DNA from: Brucella pseudogrignonensis
GTDB lineage: Bacteria > Pseudomonadota > Alphaproteobacteria > Rhizobiales > Rhizobiaceae
Assembly: GCF_002252525.1 (NCBI RefSeq)
Contig: NZ_NNRM01000021.1
Coordinates: forward strand, 124,001-188,000
DNA: 64,000 bases
Direction of reading: 5' to 3'
In this document: in pieces, positions 38,686-48,718 of the stretch
Layout: each line of letters opens with the position of its first letter
Position numbering within the stretch: the first letter of the stretch is position 1
Translations under genes and position numbers: made by a program
The notes under the pieces: model-generated
The model's database searches: none
Told to the model about the DNA's origin: nothing
What the model saw: only the letters and a program-made list of their open reading frames with translations

Positions 38686-39279
38686 TTAAATCAAGCCAAT
38701 CAATAGAAATTTTTATGGTGCTTTTGCTGACGCTTTTCTTAAACTTCGGCTGAGAATTTCCATCATTTTGAAAATTGTTTTGTAGCCGAAGTGAAGCGCT
38801 CAGTGCCGTCTGCAGTCTGCACAAGCACAAAAAAGCCCCTGTATAGAACAGGGGCAATTTTGTTAACCTAATGCAATTTTGGATAAGAATACGTACGGGG
38901 GTAATACGATAAACTGATCCATAATGAAGTTAGTAAAAGAAGTTACGAAAATCTATTTCCACGTTAAATGAAAAAATGCCTGGTAATAGTATATCTTGAT
39001 TAGATCGCAATTTTAGTTATTGAACAACCGCACTTGTTCGCTCACAATTATGAAGTGGGATTGTCTTATATGATGCAAGTTTGGTTGATTGATATTTTCC
39101 AAACGAAAAGAAATTTTACCATTTGGTTTAAAATATTTATTTGTATAATGCGGCGCTTCACGAATGTTATATTTAAGAGGAATCGTTCTTTCATTGCTGA
39201 AATTATTGCTGTTATCTGATCTCAAGCGGTATTTATTCGTCTTTTTCAGGTTGATGCTTGATGTGCGAGGCATGTAGTG
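38686..39279. other. AT-rich intergenic stretch after tRNA-Pro
   Basis: 594 bases with one terminator (38835-38864) and no convincing gene. Frames present on both strands (for example 39013-39273 minus) are AT-driven, rich in Asn, Lys, Ile and Phe, and lack ribosome sites. The end supplies the GAGG ribosome site of marC. Confidence 0.6.
38835..38864. terminator. Bidirectional terminator downstream of tRNA-Pro
   Basis: Perfect stem GCCCCTGT / ACAGGGGC, loop ATAGA, flanked by AAAAAA on the left and AATTTTG on the right, so it could work in both directions. Confidence 0.75.
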
Positions 39280-39945
39280 ATGAGTTTGATCATTGATTTC
39301 GTCAAATACGTTTCAATCGTCGTGATTGGTCTTTTGCCTATTATGAATCCCTTGACGACAATTCCCTTATATATGTCGCTGACCAAGCGCATGAGTGCTG
39401 AAAACAAACGTGTTCAGGCGCGAAAAGCATGTATTTATGCATTTTCGATTCTCACAGCATTTCTATTGCTCGGAAACGGGATCATCTCGCTTTTCAGCAT
39501 ATCCATGCCAGGTATTCGCGTCGCTGGCGGGCTGATCATCATGATCTTGGCGTTGCGGATGATTTTCTCGGGGGAGGATTCGTCATCAGAAGTAGATGCA
39601 GAGCCCGCCGATATCAAAAAAGCTGATCTGGATTATTCTTTCTCACCACTCGCAATGCCGAGCCTTGCTGGGCCGGGCTCTATTGCGGTTATTATGAGCT
39701 TTGGATCGCAGATTCCGTCTGAGCACACAATCATCGGCCATGGGATTGTCATTGTTGGTATCGCCATCACGATCTGCGTTGCTTATCTCGCACTCTCGTC
39801 TGCGTCACTGATTGAAAAAGTGCTTGGGGAACACGGTATGCAGGCTGTGACAAAGATCATGGGCTTTCTGCTGACCTGTGTAGCCGTGCAGTTTCTGGCG
39901 TCCGGTATCCGCGATTTCTACATCGAGTTCAGCAAAATCAGCTGA
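39280..39945 (+). CDS. MarC-family (UPF0056) inner membrane protein
   Basis: 221 residues with six membrane helices. The family markers are IGLLPIMNPLTTIPLYMSLT near the N-terminus, IMILALRMIFSG and SPLAMPSLAGPGSIAVIM in the middle. MarC proteins are integral membrane proteins; members such as YchE/SnatA have been linked to amino acid export, and the old link to antibiotic resistance was not confirmed. GAGG lies before the ATG; an adjacent GTG (39277) is an alternative. Monocistronic between prophage and exopolysaccharide genes. Confidence 0.92.
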   Translation: MSLIIDFVKYVSIVVIGLLPIMNPLTTIPLYMSLTKRMSAENKRVQARKACIYAFSILTAFLLLGNGIISLFSISMPGIRVAGGLIIMILALRMIFSGEDSSSEVDAEPADIKKADLDYSFSPLAMPSLAGPGSIAVIMSFGSQIPSEHTIIGHGIVIVGIAITICVAYLALSSASLIEKVLGEHGMQAVTKIMGFLLTCVAVQFLASGIRDFYIEFSKIS

Positions 39946-39950
39946 TCCAA

Positions 39951-40271
39951 TCAGGATCGTGGGACGAAGAGGATGATACAGGTACCGACAAAGGCCGTTG
40001 CGGCACCAATGATATCCCAGCGGTCTGGACGCATTCCTTCTGCAGCCCAAATCCAAACAATCGAAGCGATGATGTAAATACCGCCATAAGCGGCGTAAGC
40101 ACGGCCAGCAGCGTCACTTTCAATCAGTGTAAGCAGGTAAGCAAAGAGCCCAAGGCAAACCAGCCCGGGAATGAGCCAGAGCGGCGACTTATCGAGTTTG
40201 AGCCACGCCCAGAATGTAAAACAGCCTGCGATTTCAAACAAAGCTGCGGCGACATAGATAAGAAGCTGCAA
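39951..40271 (-). CDS. YnfA-family (UPF0060) membrane protein, TTG start
   Basis: 106 residues if it begins at TTG 40271 ([23 protein letters not shown]), eight bases after AGGA. That gives the usual family length of about 108. Hallmarks are [37 protein letters not shown] and [18 protein letters not shown]; four membrane helices. These proteins resemble small multidrug resistance transporters but have no agreed substrate. It lies ten bases downstream of the polymerase/ligase gene and may be cotranscribed. Confidence 0.9.
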   Translation of the reverse strand: MQLLIYVAAALFEIAGCFTFWAWLKLDKSPLWLIPGLVCLGLFAYLLTLIESDAAGRAYAAYGGIYIIASIVWIWAAEGMRPDRWDIIGAATAFVGTCIILFVPRS

Positions 40272-40281
40272 AGCGATTTTC

Positions 40282-41574
40282 CTAGAGACGGTTTGTTGCA
40301 CAAGGCTGAGGTTCAGCAGCTTTGCGCTGGTATTTATACTCCAGCCCCGCGCACCCCCAAATAATGCCGAATAGCAAATAGAAATGACGCCAGTGATCGG
40401 TATCAATGACATTGCCAATCAGCACATGCCCCAGATAGGCAGCATAGGCGCACATCAGAAATGGCTGCCACGGGCGGTTTCGAAACATCAGTTTGAAACC
40501 AATGCCGAGCGTTAGAAAAGTCAGCGTCATAAAGCTTATGAAACCGATCCATCCATAGTCGAGTACCGCTTTTAGCCAGGTATTATGCGTGTCCTCACCA
40601 AACATAGGCCCAAACTCAAGCGGTCCAATGCCCAAGGGATGTTCGGTGGCTAACCACATGCCCAGCCAGTGACGCGCAAAGCGGCCCAGCCGCGCGCTAT
40701 CGTAGCTTTGTTCCAGCTGTGCACGCTCGAGAAAGAAGGAGCGAACATCTGGAATCTGCAGCAGCAGCAGCACAGTGAGAACAATCACGACAACAGAGAG
40801 GAGGCCAATCGTTATAAGTCGCAGCCGGAACTTGTTGCTTTCACTTTGCAAAAACAGAACTGCGAAAATGCAAATGAAGGAGAGGGGAACCATCCCCCAT
40901 GCGGCGCGTGAGAACGATACCAATATGCCCAGCACAAGCACACAACATAGCGGCATGTAAATCAGGAGATCGCGCATATTTCCGCGCATGATACGGTAAA
41001 GGCACCATGTAAAAGGCAGGACCAGAAACGGAGCGTAGACGTTAGAATCCTGAAATGCCCCTTTAGCACGATCATAACGCGTGAAGATTTCCGCACCGGG
41101 AAAAAGATTGAGATAGCCAGCAATGCCCAATAGCGAAGATACAAGACCGATGAGCAGATAGGCATTGAAGATCATTTTCAGGCGCCGATAGTCGGCTTCG
41201 ATGATTGCTGCATAGAAAACTGCTGTGAAGGCCAGGAAGAGCGACACAGCGATGTAAAGCGGCGCATCCTTGGTATCCGCCATCTGCATGACGGAAATCA
41301 TGCCGCCGAAATTGAACATGGCGAAGATTGCAAGCAGCACCATACTGGTCCGCGTCAACCGCATCCCGAAAAGCAGCGCTACACTAATGAGCGCGACCAT
41401 ATAGAGTTCATACGGCGCGGGCTCGCTCATGACGAACCCAAGCAGAAATACACCGAACCCTATAGCGAAATTACTGATCAGCCTGTTCAGTGCGCGCTTG
41501 CCCGCAACATCGGCAGCAGGCAGGCTACGCCGATTTTGAGCCGCATCGTTGACGCTATGGGAAATCGCGCTCAA
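40282..41574 (-). CDS. O-antigen ligase/polymerase-like membrane protein
   Basis: 430 residues with about 11-12 membrane helices. The Wzy_C/WaaL-type periplasmic loop is visible around 290-345: [29 protein letters not shown], then [15 protein letters not shown], the conserved H-N-x-W/L signature of polysaccharide polymerases and ligases. Just downstream of, and overlapping (ATGA), a priming glycosyltransferase gene, so it most probably polymerises exopolysaccharide repeat units on undecaprenyl carriers. Ligase versus polymerase cannot be decided from sequence. Confidence 0.87.
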   Translation of the reverse strand: MSAISHSVNDAAQNRRSLPAADVAGKRALNRLISNFAIGFGVFLLGFVMSEPAPYELYMVALISVALLFGMRLTRTSMVLLAIFAMFNFGGMISVMQMADTKDAPLYIAVSLFLAFTAVFYAAIIEADYRRLKMIFNAYLLIGLVSSLLGIAGYLNLFPGAEIFTRYDRAKGAFQDSNVYAPFLVLPFTWCLYRIMRGNMRDLLIYMPLCCVLVLGILVSFSRAAWGMVPLSFICIFAVLFLQSESNKFRLRLITIGLLSVVVIVLTVLLLLQIPDVRSFFLERAQLEQSYDSARLGRFARHWLGMWLATEHPLGIGPLEFGPMFGEDTHNTWLKAVLDYGWIGFISFMTLTFLTLGIGFKLMFRNRPWQPFLMCAYAAYLGHVLIGNVIDTDHWRHFYLLFGIIWGCAGLEYKYQRKAAEPQPCATNRL

Positions 41575-43109
41575 TAAGCATTTTCCGTATTGAGAAGTCG
41601 GATCGGCGTGAGAAACAGGATCTTCAGGTCAAACCAAAGCGACCAGTTTTCAATATAAAACAGATCATATTCGGTGCGCATTCTGATCTTGTCGTCATTG
41701 TCGATTTCGCCGCGCCAGCCATTGATCTGAGCCCAGCCTGTTACGCCCGGTTTTACGCGGTGGCGGGCGAAATAGCCGTCAACCACTTCGTTGTAGAGCA
41801 CATTGTGTGAGTGAGCAGCTACTGCATGGGGGCGAGGTCCGACGAGGGACAGCGATCCGGTTAGCGAGTTGAAGAACTGTGGCAGCTCATCGATAGACGT
41901 TTTGCGGATAAAGCGGCCAACTCGAGTTACACGCGGATCATTTTTAGTGACGGCATTGCGCGCTGTCGGGTCGCTAAGCTCGGTGTACATCGAGCGGAAC
42001 TTCCAGACATTGATCACTTCGTTGTTAAAGCCATGGCGCTTCTGCTTGAAGATTACAGGTCCCTTGCTGTCGAGCTTGATGGCAATGGCTGTGGCCAGCA
42101 TGATCGGCGAAAGGAAAATGATGCCAAGCAGACTGAAGGTAATGTCGAAAATACGTTTCGCGACAGAATCCCAATCGTTGATTGGTTTGTCGAAAATATC
42201 CAGCATCGGCACGGTGCCGATGTAGGAATAAGCACGGGGACGGAAGCGAAGATGATTGTTGAGGGCCGAAAGACGAATATCGACCGGCAGGACCCAAAGC
42301 TTGTTCAAGATCATTAGAATACGCTCTTCAGCACTGATCGGCAGAGAGACGATCAGCATGTCGATATAGGCGATACGTGCAAATTCTATGAGTTCTTTGA
42401 TGTTTCCAAGCTTGGGATAGCCAGCGACGATAGGTGGAGAGCGTTTATCATCGCGATCATCGAAAATGCCGCAAATGCGAATATCATTATCCGGCTGTTG
42501 CTCGAGCGAGCGGATCAGCGCTTCAGCGTTAGGGCCACCACCGACGATTACGGCGCGACGCTCCATGATACCGTTTCGTGCCCAGCGGCGGATGCGCCAT
42601 GAAACGAACAGACGGCAAATAATGAGAACAATCAGACCGCTCAAGGCCCAGATAAGAAACCAGGCACGCGAAAAGTCGGACGAAACTTTAAACAGAAAGC
42701 CAGCGACGGCGACTGTGCCAAGAACCGTCGCCCAGCTGATGATGACGCGTTTCAAATGGCGGCTGGGGCTACGCAGAATATTGATCTGATAGCCGTTGTT
42801 TATTTCCATCGAAAGCACATACAGGCCACCACCTGCGGCCATGATCAGGAAATAATAAAGCAGATGAGGAGTGTTGAAGCTTACATAATAAGCGAAACTG
42901 AATACGCCCGTCAGAAAAACAATGCCGAACTCAACGAGCCTGATGACCCCGCTCACCATGGTTGGTGACAATGTGTCACGAGCATATTGCTCGGCCATCT
43001 GGCGCGCCATCGGGTTCAGTTCTACCCGTTCGTTCTGCTTGGAATCCTTCGCACCGCTGGCATTGCTTGCCTCAAGGCTGTTTGGAGAAGGCGTATTATT
43101 ATCCCGCAC
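41571..43109 (-). CDS. Undecaprenyl-phosphate glycosylphosphotransferase (WcaJ/ExoY type)
   Basis: 512 residues from GTG 43109, which has AGGGG seven bases upstream; an earlier TTG at 43130 is less likely. N-terminal four-helix membrane region, a CoA-binding-like central domain (RRAVIVGGGPNAEALIRSLE), then a fifth hydrophobic segment (FDITFSLLGIIFLSPIMLATAIAIKLDSKGPVIFKQKRHG) and the bacterial sugar transferase domain with KFRSMYTE, RKTSIDELPQFFNSLTGSLSLVGPRPH and KPGVTGWAQINGWRG. It loads the first sugar phosphate onto undecaprenyl phosphate. Confidence 0.93.
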   Translation of the reverse strand: MRDNNTPSPNSLEASNASGAKDSKQNERVELNPMARQMAEQYARDTLSPTMVSGVIRLVEFGIVFLTGVFSFAYYVSFNTPHLLYYFLIMAAGGGLYVLSMEINNGYQINILRSPSRHLKRVIISWATVLGTVAVAGFLFKVSSDFSRAWFLIWALSGLIVLIICRLFVSWRIRRWARNGIMERRAVIVGGGPNAEALIRSLEQQPDNDIRICGIFDDRDDKRSPPIVAGYPKLGNIKELIEFARIAYIDMLIVSLPISAEERILMILNKLWVLPVDIRLSALNNHLRFRPRAYSYIGTVPMLDIFDKPINDWDSVAKRIFDITFSLLGIIFLSPIMLATAIAIKLDSKGPVIFKQKRHGFNNEVINVWKFRSMYTELSDPTARNAVTKNDPRVTRVGRFIRKTSIDELPQFFNSLTGSLSLVGPRPHAVAAHSHNVLYNEVVDGYFARHRVKPGVTGWAQINGWRGEIDNDDKIRMRTEYDLFYIENWSLWFDLKILFLTPIRLLNTENAY

Positions 43110-43201
43110 AGTTTTACCCCTACTAATCAAAGTGCCGGGCTATCTTTAAAGGCAAATCCTAAGGAATTGCTGATTAAACGGCCTCCATCACGATAAGATC
43201 G

Positions 43202-44344
43202 TTAGGATCGTGCCTCACGGTAAACCAATTCTATAGAATGTGCCATTGTCTGGAGGCTGAAGCGCTCATGCAAGCGCGAGGCGTCGGGCATGGAAGCCTT
43301 GAAGCTGTCTTCGTCGTTCATGATGACAAGCAGCTTAGCTGCCAATTTCTCCACGTCGGGTTCGACGAGAGAAGGAGAGCTGGGGCCGAAGATTTCAGGG
43401 ATGCCACCGACATTGCTGGCGAGCACAGCCTTTCCTGCAGCCAAAGCTTCCAGAACGATATAGGGAAAAGCTTCTGCACGCGATGGCACGACCATGACTT
43501 TCCCGAGCGCAAAAGCTTCGCGTGCTGCCATTCCAGACATGAAACGGATTTGGTCCGCCATTCCCAGCTCATCTGAGAGCGCCAGAAATTCCGGCTTCTC
43601 GGCGCCGTCGCCTATGATTGTCGTGGTGAAGCGTTGGTTGTGTTTGTCGCGAAGGTCGGCGAGGGCGCGGATCAACAGATCAGGGCCCTTCAAGGCACGC
43701 ATGGTTCCGACAAATAGAAAATCGGTGGCGTCTGGTACGGTTGCCGCATGAACAAACTCTTCATCGGACAAACCATTATAGATGACCGCATGAAGATCAT
43801 ATGGTCGACCGACTTTCTCTTCGTATGTTCGCTTCTCAAAATTTGAAACAAACAGAACAGCGTCGGTCAGCGGCGCCAGCAGTTTTTCGATGAGAAAGAC
43901 AGCGCCACCGCGGCGTGTCTTTCTGTCGAAATGCAGGCTACCGCCATGCGGTGAATAGATACGGGCTACGCGAGACTTAAAAACCCGTAGGACTGAACCG
44001 AACAGACGTGCATAAACGCCACCTTTGGCGCCATGACCGTGCAGGATGTCCGGCTGCAATTTCTTGATGATACGATACGCTTTGAATGCCGCTTTGATAT
44101 CGCCAGTGCCGATATGTCGTTGCATGGCGATACGGTGGATACCAAGCGTAAGGTACGGCTGTAACTCTTCGAGCAACGCTTCTTCACGCGGACCGCCGGT
44201 CGTAGCATCGCAGACGATGCCGACCTGATGTCCATTTTGAGCTTGCGTCGCGACGAGATCACGCACATGGCGGAACAGCCCGCCGGTTGGCTCACGGAAA
44301 CAATGGACGATCCGAAGTGGGGAAACGCTTTTTTCATCAGACAT
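43202..44344 (-). CDS. GT4-family glycosyltransferase
   Basis: 380 residues. GT-B fold: N-terminal REPTGGLFRHVRDLVATQAQNGHQVGIV and LHGHGAKGGVYARL, C-terminal FVGTMRALKGPDLLIRALADL, IIGDGAEKPEF and the donor-binding EAFPYIVLEALAAGKAVLASNVGGIPEIF. A retaining enzyme that adds a sugar during repeat-unit assembly in the cytoplasm. It starts ten bases after the export lipoprotein gene, in the same operon. Confidence 0.92.
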   Translation of the reverse strand: MSDEKSVSPLRIVHCFREPTGGLFRHVRDLVATQAQNGHQVGIVCDATTGGPREEALLEELQPYLTLGIHRIAMQRHIGTGDIKAAFKAYRIIKKLQPDILHGHGAKGGVYARLFGSVLRVFKSRVARIYSPHGGSLHFDRKTRRGGAVFLIEKLLAPLTDAVLFVSNFEKRTYEEKVGRPYDLHAVIYNGLSDEEFVHAATVPDATDFLFVGTMRALKGPDLLIRALADLRDKHNQRFTTTIIGDGAEKPEFLALSDELGMADQIRFMSGMAAREAFALGKVMVVPSRAEAFPYIVLEALAAGKAVLASNVGGIPEIFGPSSPSLVEPDVEKLAAKLLVIMNDEDSFKASMPDASRLHERFSLQTMAHSIELVYREARS

Positions 44345-44353
44345 TTATCGCCA

Positions 44354-44944
44354 TCAGAACAGACGTTCGCGGACATAGACTGTGTCGCCCGGCAGGATCG
44401 GATCAGAGATCAGAACCCGACCTGTCACCACTTCGCCGTTAACGGTGCGCGTGATGTCTACATTCTCCTGATTGGCACGAGGGCTGAAACCGCCAGCCGC
44501 AGCAATGGCTTTCTGAACAGTCATGCCCGGCACGTATGAATACTGACCGGAGCCACCGACTTCACCCATGATGAAGATTGGTCGATAGCGATCAACCTCG
44601 ACACTTACATCTGGATCGCGAAGGTAGCCGCCGCGCAGTTTGGACGCGATAATGCCTTCAAGCTGCTTTACGGTTTTGCCGCTCGCAGGAACGCTGCCAA
44701 TAAGCGGGAAAGCGATGTAGCCCGATTGATCGACGCTATAATTATTGGTGAGGCTTGCCTGCTCAAATACGGTAACGCGCACGCGGTCGCCAGAATTGAG
44801 CATATAAGGCTCGTTCAGTGCTGCATGAAAAGCCGGAGGAGCAGGGCGATAGCTTGAACATGCGGAAAGCGTCATCGCCGCGAGGCCGAGCGCGATGAGG
44901 ACCACGTGGCCCGAGCGCTTTTTATGAGTTTTCTGCATTGTCAT
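44354..44944 (-). CDS. Wza/ExoF-like polysaccharide export lipoprotein
   Basis: 196 residues. Signal peptide with lipobox LSAC (Cys29), then the Poly_export domain (YMLNSGDRVRVTVFEQASLTNNYSV, GYIAFPLIGSV) and a SLBB domain (PIFIMGEVGGSGQYSYVPGMTVQKAIAAAGGFS). Shorter than Wza (about 380), as is usual for alphaproteobacterial versions lacking the C-terminal outer membrane helix. Acts in export of exopolysaccharide through the periplasm. GAGG precedes the ATG. First gene of the leftward exopolysaccharide operon. Confidence 0.92.
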   Translation of the reverse strand: MTMQKTHKKRSGHVVLIALGLAAMTLSACSSYRPAPPAFHAALNEPYMLNSGDRVRVTVFEQASLTNNYSVDQSGYIAFPLIGSVPASGKTVKQLEGIIASKLRGGYLRDPDVSVEVDRYRPIFIMGEVGGSGQYSYVPGMTVQKAIAAAGGFSPRANQENVDITRTVNGEVVTGRVLISDPILPGDTVYVRERLF

Positions 44945-45311
44945 TGTTGCCTCGGTCTCTTCCGAAAAGCCTGCCGCATTTAGAGATTCGGATCACGAAT
45001 ATCCGAATGCTTATGAGTGATGTTATCGTTTGATTAAGGTTAATGGCTGGTAAAGAACCGCCATTCGGATGAAAAATCTTTATACATGGGCAGCTTATAC
45101 AGGGCGTATTGAATAAAACCCGTTTGTCCTCTGCTAATTCGAGCGGCGATCCGTGCTGCGTCAGCAATTTGAGCCTTGGTATTAACATTGCGATGCGTGT
45201 GTTTAACGGTCTGGTTACCTTGTTCGTTTACGTTTCCTTACAAAATTGGCTGTTTGCCTTTGTATGGGTGAGGGCGGTTGCTCGAGAACCGTTGTCTCGC
45301 GGAGTGTCGGA
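44945..45311. promoter_or_regulatory. Divergent promoter region of the exopolysaccharide locus
   Basis: 367 bases between the divergent export lipoprotein and the chain-length protein. AT-rich, must hold promoters for both directions. I see no gene and no clear operator repeat. Confidence 0.5.
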
Positions 45312-47501
45312 ATGACTGAAGTCGATAGCCTGTCGAAAGACGCAGATATTGATATCGGTGCGCTCTTTGCGAGCCTGCGCCGCAATTGGCTTTTGATTAT
45401 CAGTGGTGCAGCCATCATGGCTGTGCTGGCGTGGATTATTTGTCTGCTTCTCACCCCGGACTATCGTGCAGAAACGCGCATTCTGATTGAATCGCGCGAG
45501 TCCGTTTTTACGCGCCCCAATGGTGAAGCGACGACCGAACGTCCTGTCATGGACCCCGAAGGCGTTAAAAGTCAGGTCGAGGTTCTAACCTCTGGCGATC
45601 TTTTGAAGCAGGTTGCAGACAAGCTCAAGCTTACCGAAAACGAGGCATTTACCTCAACGAATATAAAGCCTTGGACGCGTGTCTTGATTCTTCTTGGGAT
45701 GCGTAACAACCCAGAAAATCTGACGCCTGAAGAGCGCGTGTTGCAGATTCTGCGTCAAAACCTGCAAGTCTTCAATGTCGCCGGTTCACGCGTGATCGTG
45801 GTTCAATATACGTCTGCCAGTGCGCAGGAAGCAGCTGATATCGCAAATGCGGTTGCAGACGCATATATCGCGCTTCAAGGTGCTGCAAAACTTCAATCCA
45901 ATGATGATGCTACCGGCTGGCTTGCGCCTGAAATCGAGGATCTGCGCGGTAAGGTTCGCGATTCAGAAAAGAAAGTCGCTGATTATCGTGCGGCCCAGGG
46001 ACTTCTGACCGGACAGACGAACAGCACCATCGCCGCCCAGCAGCTCACAGAAGTTACAACCGAACTTACGCGTCTGCGCGCCAATCGTGCCGCTTCGGAA
46101 GCTCGTGCCGAGAGCGTCCGTCAGGCACTCGCTTCGGGTGTGCCGGTTGATACGCTGCCCGATTTGGTTGCGTCAGGCATGATGCAGCGCCTTGCTGAAC
46201 GTCGCATTGAACTCAACGCGCAAATTGCTGATCTATCGGTGACGCTGCTTGAAGGTCATCCGCGTATTAAGGCTTTGCGTTCGCAGCTTGCCGATCTGGA
46301 TCGTCAGATTAATGCGGAAGGTCGCAAATTGCTTGCGAGCCTCAATAATGAGGTGAACGCCGCGAAACTTCGCGAAGATGAGCTTAACCGCGAGCTTAAT
46401 CGTGTCAAAGCACAGGCCGCACAGGCTGGCGCGCAGGAAGTGGAGTTGCGGGCTCTTGAGCGTGAAGCCGCGGCTCAGCGTCAGCTGCTGGAAACTTATC
46501 TGACGCGTTATCGCGAAGCTGCGTCGCGAACGGATCGCAATTATGTTCCTGCCGATGCGCGCATCTTCTCGCGCGCCGATGCACCTGCCGTTCCTTATTA
46601 TCCGAAGATCTTGCCTATCGTCAGCGCAACCTTTGTTGCCGGACTTCTCATTCTTTCAATCTTCGTATTGCTACGTGAGCTGTTCAGCGGTCGGGCATTT
46701 GTAACTGCGGATGGAAGGCGCATTGCTTCGGTCGAAGAAATTGAAATGCCGGTCATTGGGGCTGCGACCGATATGGCTTTTGTGCCGCCTTCGGAAAATG
46801 AACTAGAAGGCGCTCACAGGCCTGTCCGGCATTGGACATCGCCATTCATGACGGAAGCTTTGGTCGAAATCGACCAGAATGCTCCAGCCATTCCGGAAAA
46901 CCCGAATGGTGTGAAAGCGGTTGCCGATAGGCTCGTGGCGAACAAATTGAAGCGCGTTATTGCGGTTTCGCCAGAAGGCGATGCGGCTTCCGCGGGCACT
47001 GTTCGGTTGCTGCGCGAGCTGGCGGATCGTGGCAAGCGTGCCATTCTGATCGATATGACTGCCTATGGCACGTTGGGGCGAACAATGCTGGATGGCGGCA
47101 ACCGTGCCGGCATTACAGAGCTTCTCGCGGGAGAACGCCGCTTCAATGACGTCATTCACACCGACCACTATTCTCAGGCGCATGTAATGCCGCTTGGTAA
47201 AGTTGAGCCGGAAAGCGCAATGCGTTCGGCTGATCGTCTGCCGTATATTCTTGACGCGCTGGAAACGGTTTATGATTTCGTCGTTGTCGAATGTGGTCCT
47301 TCGACCTCACGTCAGATACGCCGTATCGCAGATGGTCCGGCATTGGTTATCATGAATATCGTCGATCCTGACGACAATACTGTCGTTATGGCAGCCCTTG
47401 ATATGGATCAGGGTGGCTATGAAGACGTCATCATTCTGATGGATAGCCCGGCCCACGCTGCGGCTGCTTCCAGTTCTGAAACGCCACGGCCGACAGCCTG
47501 A
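45312..47501 (+). CDS. Wzz/ExoP-like chain-length protein with degenerate kinase domain
   Basis: 729 residues beginning MTEVDSLSKDADIDIGALFA, GGAG upstream. Two membrane helices (about 33-53 and 437-458) frame a periplasmic coiled-coil Wzz domain. The C-terminal domain has the fold of BY-kinases but its P-loop reads SPEGDAASAGTVRLLRELA, with no GKS/T; the Walker A' ILIDMT and Walker B-like FVVVECGP are also altered, and no Tyr cluster ends the protein. It probably controls chain length without kinase activity. Divergent to the export operon. Confidence 0.88.
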   Translation: MTEVDSLSKDADIDIGALFASLRRNWLLIISGAAIMAVLAWIICLLLTPDYRAETRILIESRESVFTRPNGEATTERPVMDPEGVKSQVEVLTSGDLLKQVADKLKLTENEAFTSTNIKPWTRVLILLGMRNNPENLTPEERVLQILRQNLQVFNVAGSRVIVVQYTSASAQEAADIANAVADAYIALQGAAKLQSNDDATGWLAPEIEDLRGKVRDSEKKVADYRAAQGLLTGQTNSTIAAQQLTEVTTELTRLRANRAASEARAESVRQALASGVPVDTLPDLVASGMMQRLAERRIELNAQIADLSVTLLEGHPRIKALRSQLADLDRQINAEGRKLLASLNNEVNAAKLREDELNRELNRVKAQAAQAGAQEVELRALEREAAAQRQLLETYLTRYREAASRTDRNYVPADARIFSRADAPAVPYYPKILPIVSATFVAGLLILSIFVLLRELFSGRAFVTADGRRIASVEEIEMPVIGAATDMAFVPPSENELEGAHRPVRHWTSPFMTEALVEIDQNAPAIPENPNGVKAVADRLVANKLKRVIAVSPEGDAASAGTVRLLRELADRGKRAILIDMTAYGTLGRTMLDGGNRAGITELLAGERRFNDVIHTDHYSQAHVMPLGKVEPESAMRSADRLPYILDALETVYDFVVVECGPSTSRQIRRIADGPALVIMNIVDPDDNTVVMAALDMDQGGYEDVIILMDSPAHAAAASSSETPRPTA

Positions 47502-47569
47502 TTTCGATTCCCCATCAATGAGATAGCGCTTTCAACTGAATCAGATCGGGAAGCGCTTACCTTGAAATC

Positions 47570-48694
47570 TCAGCGTCGGGCCAATTTGCTCCGCATAGTC
47601 TTTGCTAATTGCCATAGGCGCGGATTGCCCTTGATTGCAGCAACCATCTTGCTTCTTGCTGATTGCAATACAGTGAATGCTTTGCCTTTTGCAGTCAGCG
47701 GAATGATGGTGTCGTAGATGCTGGATTGGATATCGCACCATTCCCGCTTATAGGACTCATCGCCGATACCGAAACTATAGATGTCTCGTCCGCTCTCGCA
47801 GTTTTTCTTGATATCTTCGTAGAACAAAAACTCGCCGGGGCTGGCGGTCATCAACTCATCATCGGCAATGGCGCTGAACTCGACGGTTGGCCCGGATTTC
47901 GAGATGCTCTTGCCAATAAGCGAACGGATTTTGCCGTTCACCTCCAGAACCTGAAGTTCGAAATTTGGAGATTGCTGTTCTGCAGCATGGCTATAAAGCT
48001 GTTTGAAGAAGGCCTGAATGTTTGCCTCTGCAAAAGGGTCGCTTATTCCCATTTGTTTAAAACGGTGGGCTTTGAGTGCAAAGAATGCGTCGAGCGCCTG
48101 CTCAGATTGCAGACGAGATTCAGGCCTATAAATCCGCCATCCGCCAGCTTCTTCATAGCGCCGACCATGCTGACGATGTTTTTTAAGTTTACGCTTGGCG
48201 TTGCTGCGCTCCAGCACGCTTTCAAAGCTGCAAGTGATAGATGCCGCAAGAACCGGATTAGGGTTCTCTGCGCTCTTCGTCTGTAACAACGGATTATCGC
48301 GCCCAGATAAGGACGGTAGCTGCCGCGTCAGTGAAAGCACATCCACGTCTGGGCGCGCTTTGCGTATAGCTGTCACAAGATTTTCGATTGATTCGTAATC
48401 AACCTGACCGTCAAGCCATGGGAAATTGCAATTCGCGTGGCTTCCACCGGGATAGCGCAGAACGCGTGCGCCATTCATTCTTAGGGCTTCCAATGGCAAT
48501 AGCATGATGGGCTCGTTGCCAGCAAAAAGACCCGCTACAAAGCTATCCGCATTAACTTGCCTGCGCCAGCAGTCGATCCAGTCAAAACTTTGAGCATTCC
48601 CGTGGACGGCATCCTGTTTTGACCAGATATCGCGCAACTGCTCATAATCGGTGATGAGCCGCGGTGTCAGGCTAACTGTTGCCTTGTCAGTCAC
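47570..48694 (-). CDS. FemAB/BioF2-like GNAT acyltransferase
   Basis: 374 residues from a GTG start. The pattern IMLLPLEALRMNGARVLRYPGGSHANCNFPWLD at the N-terminal half and KLKKHRQHGRRYEEAGGWRI then FFALKAHRFKQMG in the C-terminal half is typical of the acetyltransferase_6 (BioF2-like, cellulose-biosynthesis CelD-like) family often linked to exopolysaccharide loci. Might acylate a polysaccharide or cell surface compound. Convergent to the ExoP-like gene, with a hairpin-capable gap (47522-47560). Confidence 0.8.
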   Translation of the reverse strand: MTDKATVSLTPRLITDYEQLRDIWSKQDAVHGNAQSFDWIDCWRRQVNADSFVAGLFAGNEPIMLLPLEALRMNGARVLRYPGGSHANCNFPWLDGQVDYESIENLVTAIRKARPDVDVLSLTRQLPSLSGRDNPLLQTKSAENPNPVLAASITCSFESVLERSNAKRKLKKHRQHGRRYEEAGGWRIYRPESRLQSEQALDAFFALKAHRFKQMGISDPFAEANIQAFFKQLYSHAAEQQSPNFELQVLEVNGKIRSLIGKSISKSGPTVEFSAIADDELMTASPGEFLFYEDIKKNCESGRDIYSFGIGDESYKREWCDIQSSIYDTIIPLTAKGKAFTVLQSARSKMVAAIKGNPRLWQLAKTMRSKLARR

Positions 48695-48718
48695 GTTCGA
48701 CCCGCCCCCGCAAAATAA

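Noticed and set aside
39013-39273. 86-residue minus-strand ORF in the AT-rich gap
   Set aside because: Composition is driven by AT content (Asn, Lys, Ile), no ribosome site, and no family resemblance.
47522-47560. Hairpin between the ExoP-like and FemAB-like genes as terminator
   Set aside because: The stem AGCGCTTTC / GGAAGCGCT has a long loop and no T-tract in either direction, so terminator function is not supported.
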